Part shown: positions 59,124 through 64,000 of the stretch, piece by piece | How the letters are laid out: every line of letters begins with the position of its first letter | Numbering within the stretch: position 1 is the first letter of the stretch | Source: Prauserella shujinwangii | GTDB lineage: Bacteria > Actinomycetota > Actinomycetes > Mycobacteriales > Pseudonocardiaceae | DNA: 64,000 nucleotides | Assembly: GCF_003001955.1 (NCBI RefSeq) | Contig: NZ_PVNH01000001.1 | Span: 434,001 to 498,000 of the forward strand | Reading direction: 5' to 3' | The notes under the pieces: generated by a model | Told to the model about the DNA's origin: nothing | Seen by the model: only the letters and a program-made list of their open reading frames with translations | Databases searched by the model: none | Program-made: the position numbers and the translations under genes

Positions 59124-60980
59124 CTACCGCCAGTCGTTGTCCTTGTTGTTCTTCCAGTCGCCGATCACCGGTGGCGCGATCGCCTTCTCGCCCGCGAAGA
59201 GCTCGTCGCCGCCTTCGAGGTATCCGGCGACCCGGTGCTCCTTGTCCTCTTCCCGCTGCCGTCCCCCTGCCGCGGCGGGGCCCATCATCCCGGGCGCCCC
59301 GCGGCCGCCCTGGGCAGCCGCACCACCCGGCGGGCGGCCCGCGGCGCTCTCGGCAGGCCCGCCGGGCCTGCCCGAGCCGGAACCGGTCGCCGTGGGGGAA
59401 CCGCCGGGGGCCGGGGAACCTGCCGGGCCGCCGGACCGTGGTGACGAACCCGCCCCGCCCGTCTCCCGGGCAAGGCTGCCGACACCTCCCGGGAACGGGC
59501 CGCCGAGTGCGGCCCCGCCGCTGCCGCCGCTGGTCATGCCCCCCGTGGTGCCGAGCCGCCCGGCGATGCTGTCGCCGTTAACGCCGCCCGCCCAGCCCGG
59601 TGCGGAGGCCTTGCCGATGCCCGGACGGTCGAGTTCGGGCGGCCCGAACGCCGAGGCGGACGTCGTCGAGTCACCGGAGCCGACGCCGGGTACGGTGCCG
59701 CCGCGGGCGAACGGGCTCCCGGCCGAGGGCGGATCCGGCACGGGGATCGACGGGGTGTACTGCGCGGTGCGGGCCGGGGGCTCGACGATGCCGCCCATGG
59801 TGGGCTGGTCCACCGTGCCGTACGGTGCGAGCCCGTCGTGCTCGCCTGCGGGTGCGCCGAACGGCGGGTGCGCGGACACGGCCCCGGCGGCGGGCAGGTC
59901 CGGTACCGGGACCGCTGGTCCCACCCCGGCCGGGACCGCGCTTCCCGCGCCGGCGCCCTCCGGGCCCGCGGCGCCGTCCGCGACCGCGTCACCCGGCGTC
60001 GTGCCCGCGACCGGGATGTCCGCTCGTGCCAGGGTGCCCGCGATCCGGGAACCGGCCGCCACGGACGCGCCGGGAGCGCCCGCGGCGCCGCCGGGCAACC
60101 GGGAGCCCCCGGTGGCGTCGCCGGTGGCACCGCCCAGCTTGGGTGGCGGCGGGAACAGCGGCATGGTGATCGCCGCACCGATCGTGTCGTCGAACTGCGT
60201 CATGACCCGCGCGGCCTGTTCCCGCGCGGCTTGCTGCGCGTGCATCGTCGCGATCGCCTGCTGGGCTGCCTGCGCGTACGCCACGGGATCGGTGATCCGC
60301 TGCAGCGCGGCGTTGGCCTCCTGCACGGAGAACGGCACGGGCGGATTCGCGGCCATCCGCTTCTGCGTTTCGTTGAGCATCTGCGAGTGGATCTGCTGCT
60401 GGCGGCCGGTGAGCACCGCCCCGGCCGCGGTGGCGCCGAGCCACCGCGCGACGTCGGCAAGGTGCCTGCGCGCGGCGTCGGCACCGTCGCCGGTCCAGTC
60501 GCCCATGCTGTCCTCGATGGCGTCGGCGACAGCCCGCTGGTGCTGGGACAGCTCGTTGCCGAGCCGCACCCACTCCTCCGAGGTCTCCGCGATGGCGACG
60601 GAGTCGGCGTCGGTACCGATGGCGTGTTCCATCTGCTCGTGCGAAGCGTTGTCCCACAGGGTTCGGGGTGCCTGGCCGGGAGCCCGGACCTCGAGGTCGT
60701 CGTCGAGTCCCTGGCGGGCTTCGGACACCGCGTCCAGGTACCGGCGCTGGATCTCCGCGTCCTTCTCCTGGGCGGACAGCGCCCGTACCAGCGGGTCCCG
60801 GTCGGCCAGCCAGGTGACCTCGGCCCGGATGTCGTCGCCGGACAGTGCGGTCCCGTCGACGGGTCCCACGTAGAACGGCGACGAGGGGTCGGCGGTGACG
60901 TCGTAGTACGGACTCCGCGGGTCGTAGGACGCGCTGTGCGGATCCGACACCGCGCGGGTCGGTTCGGCGGATGTGGACAC
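59124..60980 (-). CDS. PPE-like ESX substrate with Gly/Pro/Ala-rich C-terminus
   Basis: 618 aa from GTG 60980. The N-terminal half (residues 1-260) is helical, with DWTGDGADAARRHLADVARW carrying the WxG turn of WXG100/PPE proteins, preceded by GNELSQHQRAVADAIEDSMG. The second half (about 290-580) is low complexity, rich in G, P, A and S, and probably disordered or a stalk. A conserved C-terminal block EHRVAGYLEGGDELFAGEKA and APPVIGDW closes the protein; this ending recurs in Pseudonocardiaceae ESX-associated proteins. Adjacent to an EspG chaperone gene, the usual partner of PPE proteins. Confidence 0.75.
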   Translation of the reverse strand: MSTSAEPTRAVSDPHSASYDPRSPYYDVTADPSSPFYVGPVDGTALSGDDIRAEVTWLADRDPLVRALSAQEKDAEIQRRYLDAVSEARQGLDDDLEVRAPGQAPRTLWDNASHEQMEHAIGTDADSVAIAETSEEWVRLGNELSQHQRAVADAIEDSMGDWTGDGADAARRHLADVARWLGATAAGAVLTGRQQQIHSQMLNETQKRMAANPPVPFSVQEANAALQRITDPVAYAQAAQQAIATMHAQQAAREQAARVMTQFDDTIGAAITMPLFPPPPKLGGATGDATGGSRLPGGAAGAPGASVAAGSRIAGTLARADIPVAGTTPGDAVADGAAGPEGAGAGSAVPAGVGPAVPVPDLPAAGAVSAHPPFGAPAGEHDGLAPYGTVDQPTMGGIVEPPARTAQYTPSIPVPDPPSAGSPFARGGTVPGVGSGDSTTSASAFGPPELDRPGIGKASAPGWAGGVNGDSIAGRLGTTGGMTSGGSGGAALGGPFPGGVGSLARETGGAGSSPRSGGPAGSPAPGGSPTATGSGSGRPGGPAESAAGRPPGGAAAQGGRGAPGMMGPAAAGGRQREEDKEHRVAGYLEGGDELFAGEKAIAPPVIGDWKNNKDNDWR

Positions 60981-61033
60981 GGAGTGGCACCTCGTTCCGG
61001 TGACGGCCGCCGCGGCGGCGGACTGGCTGGGTG

Positions 61034-61450
61034 TCAGGACCGGGCGACGCGCTCGATCGACGTGCGGGCCCCGGTCTCGGCATCGGCGTAGCGACGCTTG
61101 GCGGCGCGGATCGCCTCCACGTACTGCGGCAGTTCGGCGCGGGCACGCTGCAGCTGTGTCAGCAGGCCCCGGTCGTCGGTGGCGGTGTTCGCGGTGTGCC
61201 GGGCGACCCATCGCGCCGTCGCCGTCGTGCTCAGCGGGGGCACGGTGCCCAGCTTCTGGAGTGCGGCCCACCGGGCGTCCAGTGTGTCGATCATCTCCTC
61301 GAGGGCCCGGATCATGCGGTCGCCCGTCGTCTCGTCCACGGCGAAGCCGCCGCTGTCGGCCAGGCGCTTGAGCTCCACGCCGCTGAGCGCGCGGACCGCC
61401 GTGACGGCGGCCGCCATCTGGCGGGCGGCCTGGACGTTCTCGTCACTCAT
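61034..61450 (-). CDS. Helical hypothetical protein in the ESX locus
   Basis: 138 aa from ATG 61450 (GGAGGG upstream). Almost all helix: NVQAARQMAAAVTAVRALSG, MIRALEEMIDTLDARWAALQ, LLTQLQRARAELPQYVEAIR, ending in ARTSIERVARS. No signal peptide, membrane segment or WXG motif. I do not recognise the family; size and coiled nature resemble small ESX-secreted or partner proteins. Lies between EspG and the PPE-like gene, all on the same strand with gaps of 33 and 53 bp, so one operon. Confidence 0.75.
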   Translation of the reverse strand: MSDENVQAARQMAAAVTAVRALSGVELKRLADSGGFAVDETTGDRMIRALEEMIDTLDARWAALQKLGTVPPLSTTATARWVARHTANTATDDRGLLTQLQRARAELPQYVEAIRAAKRRYADAETGARTSIERVARS

Positions 61451-61483
61451 CGGTTCCCTCCGGGGTCAGCAGGCTCAGCAGGC

Positions 61484-62314
61484 TCAGTAAGCGCGGGAAA
61501 CCGCGTCCCGCAGGGCGCGAGTCACCTCGTGGTGACCCGCGGGCTCGTAGCGGGCGACGATGTCGTGCCCGAGTTCCTCGGTGTGGACGAGGTAGCGGCC
61601 GGTCTCGGTGTCGAGCCAGCTCACCGAATGCGGCGCACCGCGGTCGCCCCTGCCGGTCACCGTGATGTGCCCGCCGCCGAGCCGTCGCCCGGCCAGCGCC
61701 CGCCGTAACCGGTGTTCGTCGCTGTCCGCCCGGTGCCCGCGGGGGGCCGGTGGTTCCACCAGATCGGCGATCCGCAGGTCGCCGAAGGCCGCGGTCTCCT
61801 CGTCGTCGTGGCGCTGCGCGGCCGCCCGCCGCGCGGCCAGCGCGGAGCGGGGCCCGGTGACACTCCACCGCACCGTCGCGGGCGTTCCCTCGGCCGCCCG
61901 GAGCGCGGGCAGCACGCCGGCGAGCACGTCGACGAGGTCGTCGTCGGAGAACAGCGCGAACAGCAACTCGTCCCCGCCCGGGGGCTGGGTGACGCCGAGC
62001 GCCCGCGCCCCGTCGGTCAGTGCGAGCACCGCGATGTCGGCGCCGAGCCCGTCGATGCCGGAGATGGCCGCGGTGACGCGGGGCTCGGTGAACAGTTCGA
62101 ACGCCTCGGTGAGCCGGGGATGCAGCCGGTCTCCGGCGACGAGACCGCGTCGCGCCAACCGTTCCGTCACGAGCGCGGCCAGCTTCATCCGGCGGAGCGG
62201 ATCCGCCGTGCTGTGGCGGAAGCGCAGCGGGAAGCGCCGCACCTCGACGCCGAGCGCCTGACCGATGACGCTCGCCTCGACGCTGTCCAGCACGAACTCG
62301 AAACTTTCGGACAC
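61484..62314 (-). CDS. ESX secretion-associated protein EspG
   Basis: 276 aa from GTG 62314. SESFEFVLDSVEASVIGQAL and RRFPLRFRHSTADPLRRMKL at the N-terminus, APRGHRADSDEHRLRRALAG in the middle and C-terminal SVSWLDTETGRYLVHTEELG follow the EspG pattern, a cytosolic chaperone that binds the tip of PE/PPE-type substrates and delivers them to the type VII secretion machine. First gene of the leftward operon, so presumably it serves the PPE-like protein at 59124. Core ESX membrane components are not in the window. Confidence 0.85.
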   Translation of the reverse strand: MSESFEFVLDSVEASVIGQALGVEVRRFPLRFRHSTADPLRRMKLAALVTERLARRGLVAGDRLHPRLTEAFELFTEPRVTAAISGIDGLGADIAVLALTDGARALGVTQPPGGDELLFALFSDDDLVDVLAGVLPALRAAEGTPATVRWSVTGPRSALAARRAAAQRHDDEETAAFGDLRIADLVEPPAPRGHRADSDEHRLRRALAGRRLGGGHITVTGRGDRGAPHSVSWLDTETGRYLVHTEELGHDIVARYEPAGHHEVTRALRDAVSRAY

Positions 62315-62639
62315 GTTGCCGGAGGCCGCCTTTCCGGGAAGGTCACCAACTCAGGAAACGAAGCGGACAATAGCAGTGGTTCGCTCAGCGCGGTACACGA
62401 CGTGCCACTGTGGACTCCCGATGCTCAGATGAGCGTTTTTCGCCGACATTCCGGGGTTGTCTGGACCTCGCCGCGGAGAGTCGCTAGGTTGGCAGCCGTG
62501 CCCCCGCGGCCGCCGGCTTCCTTCCCTTGTGGAGGGAGGTCGGTCTTGTTTGTCGCTGACTTTCACCGTCGATATGTCCGCGCGAAACCCTTTGTTCACC
62601 GGAACGTGCAGCAGGCCGAAGCCTTCCCTGGGAGTGGAT
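62315..62639. other. 325-bp divergent control region of the ESX locus
   Basis: Between espG and the YbaB-like gene. No reading frame here has support. It must contain both promoters; GACAAT at about 62367 and the AT-richer stretch near 62540-62600 are the only weak candidates seen. Confidence 0.35.
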
Positions 62640-63161
62640 GTGCATCCGAATCTGAAGCCTGGCGAGGACTTTGTGCATTTCCTCGACAGGCAGGCCAAGG
62701 AGATGCGGGAGAAGGCGGCCGCGCTCAGCGAGGCGTTCACCGACTCCGCGGCGACGGTCAGCTCGCGGGACGGTTCGGTCACCGCGACGGTGGCGCCCAA
62801 CGGAGCGCTGCGCGATCTCCGGCTGGGCCACCGGGCCTGCGAGCTGGGGCCCGCCAGGCTGACCGCGGCGATCATGGAGACGGTCCGCCTCGCGCAGCGC
62901 CAGACCGCGCGCTCCGTCACCGACGCCTTCGTCGCCGTCAGCGGCGACAGTGAGGCCGCCGACCTGATCCGCAGCTACCTGCCACCCGAGACGGAACCAG
63001 GTGAGCCAGGGGAGCAGGGCGCGGACGCCGCGGAACCGCCACCTTCACCGCCACCGGCACCACCGCCGCCACCGGCATCGGTGCCGCCCCGGCAGCAGCC
63101 ACCTGCGCGGCGCCGCCGGGCGTCCGACGAGAACGACGAGGACGAGGCGAGGCCCTGGTGA
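62640..63161 (+). CDS. YbaB/EbfC family protein with proline-rich tail
   Basis: 173 aa from GTG 62640 with GGGAG 5 nt upstream (GTG 62634 also in frame). The N-terminal 100 residues follow the YbaB/EbfC fold: LDRQAKEMREKAAALSEAFT, VSSRDGSVTATVAPNGALRD and RLTAAIMETVRLAQRQTARS. A proline-rich disordered tail (residues about 122-160, PPPSPPPAPPPPPASVPP) and a basic/acidic end follow. YbaB-like proteins in Pseudonocardiaceae ESX loci are common; they may bind DNA or act as WXG-like helical partners. The next gene overlaps by 4 nt. Confidence 0.8.
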   Translation: MHPNLKPGEDFVHFLDRQAKEMREKAAALSEAFTDSAATVSSRDGSVTATVAPNGALRDLRLGHRACELGPARLTAAIMETVRLAQRQTARSVTDAFVAVSGDSEAADLIRSYLPPETEPGEPGEQGADAAEPPPSPPPAPPPPPASVPPRQQPPARRRRASDENDEDEARPW

Positions 63162-63466
63162 GCGGTGGTTTCCACGTCGAACCGGACCGGCTGGTCGAGT
63201 TCGGCAGACATCTCGGCACGCTGGAGAGCGCGCTGCGGGACAGCGCGGCGACGGTCGGTGGCTGCGTCGCGGACGTCGGGATCTTCGGCCTGATCGGCCA
63301 GCTGTTCGGTGCCGGGGCGAGCAAGTTCTGCGCCGGCGCCGAACGTCAGCTCGGCGAGTACGCGACCGTCATCGCCGGTTTCGCCGACGACCTCGCCACG
63401 GCGGCGAAGGAGTACGAGGCCACGGAAGAGGACACTCGCACGTCGATCGCGGAGTACGAGGTATGA
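63158..63466 (+). CDS. EspC-like type VII secretion target
   Basis: 102 aa from GTG 63158. FHVEPDRLVEFGRHLGTLES starts helix 1; GGCVADVGIFGLIGQLFGAG forms the turn; LGEYATVIAGFADDLATAAK and EYEATEEDTRTSIAEYEV form helix 2. This is the helix-turn-helix hairpin of EspC/WXG100-like ESX substrates, with a Y-x-x-x-(D/E)-like segment (YEATEED) near the C-terminus. Overlaps both neighbours by 4 nt, so probably secreted as a complex with the protein encoded next. Confidence 0.82.
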   Translation: MSGGFHVEPDRLVEFGRHLGTLESALRDSAATVGGCVADVGIFGLIGQLFGAGASKFCAGAERQLGEYATVIAGFADDLATAAKEYEATEEDTRTSIAEYEV

Positions 63467-64000
63467 GCGGCGAGTACCGGCCAGGCGATGTCGGTCTGCA
63501 CGATCCCCGGCACCTGGTCACCGACGACGACCACAAGTTCGCCGGCGGCGGGATCTTCGACGCGGGCGCGGGGCTGGCCAAGTCCGTCGAGGAGAACAAC
63601 AAGGTCGGCATCGGCATCGGTTCCGCAGGCCTCGCGCTGGAGACACTGGGCCTCGCGCTCGACCCGATCGGAAGCCTGCTGGCGGCGGGCATCGGCTGGC
63701 TCATCGAGCACATCTCGGTGCTGCGCTGGCCGCTGGACGTGATGTGGGGTGACCCGGTCGGCATCAGCGCGGCCGAGAAAGCCATCGAGGACGAGAAGGA
63801 GAAGCTGGCCCAGTGGTCGGAGGGCCACCGGAAGGCGCTCGACACGTTGCTGCAGGGCTGGTCGGGGGACGCCGCCGACCAGTTCCGGAAGAACATGGAC
63901 GCGGTCGGCGAGCAACTGGTCGTGCTGGGCGACTACATCGACTCCGCCGGCAAGCAGATGAAGATCGCCGGCGGCATCGTCGGCGCCATCCGCGGCGTCG
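63463..64000 (+). CDS. Large WXG-type ESX protein, N-terminal part (cut by window edge)
   Basis: 179 complete codons from ATG 63463 with no stop before the window ends. Starts SGEYRPGDVGLHDPRHLVTD, then a glycine-rich hydrophobic stretch (VGIGIGSAGLALETLGLALD, PIGSLLAAGIGWLIEHIS), then a WXG100-like helix pair: LDTLLQGWSGDAADQFRKNM followed by GEQLVVLGDYIDSAGKQMK. This N-terminus is typical of long ESX-secreted proteins whose C-terminus is a toxin or enzyme, so the product may be a polymorphic effector. The rest lies outside the window. Confidence 0.78.
   Translation, partial: MSGEYRPGDVGLHDPRHLVTDDDHKFAGGGIFDAGAGLAKSVEENNKVGIGIGSAGLALETLGLALDPIGSLLAAGIGWLIEHISVLRWPLDVMWGDPVGISAAEKAIEDEKEKLAQWSEGHRKALDTLLQGWSGDAADQFRKNMDAVGEQLVVLGDYIDSAGKQMKIAGGIVGAIRGV

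Overview
The window is high-GC DNA from an actinomycete. Gene content and order, the ESX accessory genes and the intergenic hairpins suggest the family Pseudonocardiaceae, probably Amycolatopsis or a relative; this is inference, since no rRNA or other definitive marker is present. About 70 protein genes are supported. I saw no tRNA, rRNA, CRISPR array, insertion sequence or prophage.

Positions 1-37250 carry a conserved actinobacterial housekeeping block whose order, as I remember it, follows the Mycobacterium tuberculosis sigB-sigA-dut-ceoBC region (roughly Rv2689c-Rv2711): sigB, DUF3099, DUF3039, YihY, sigA, ppgK, suhB, cei, DUF4193, DUF3093, dut, DUF3710, alpha/beta hydrolase, OB-fold, DUF3159, two TrkA/Ceo proteins, APC permease and a TRAM-type RNA methyltransferase. 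dxs at 44409 continues it. Lineage-specific modules interrupt the block: pseudouridine catabolism (psuG and kinase), a DEAD/DEAH helicase, a xylose-type ABC importer with a ROK regulator, transporters, a GbsR/MarR-controlled ABC exporter, a gluconate operon (gntK, gntP, an SDR and a divergent GntR regulator) and a choline dehydrogenase/betaine aldehyde dehydrogenase pair.

Positions 46385-57434 are the most unusual part. Two arms diverge from a 29-bp palindrome at 50651-50679. The leftward arm encodes a single-repeat lipoprotein (COG4315/PF03640 type), a secreted DUF4142 protein, a ferric-reductase-like membrane cytochrome, a three-cysteine ferredoxin, an FAD-dependent ferredoxin reductase and possibly a 64-residue microprotein. 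The rightward arm encodes an ECF sigma factor, its zinc anti-sigma factor, a DUF1996 protein with an inserted helical domain, a two-repeat PF03640 lipoprotein, a second ECF sigma factor and a two-component system. Matching ECF-type promoters (TGAACY-N16-CGTRTY) precede the DUF1996 and lipoprotein genes. Together this looks like a regulated cell-envelope redox module.

From 57452 come an aldo/keto reductase, a Phd/VapC-type toxin-antitoxin pair with its own operator, and a type VII (ESX) substrate/accessory locus (PPE-like protein, EspG, YbaB-like protein, EspC-like protein and a large WXG-type protein cut by the window edge).

Intergenic DNA is rich in structure: two inverted arrays of 21-bp units (378-510 and 10936-11157), a set of long hairpins at gene ends, and several operators and terminators.
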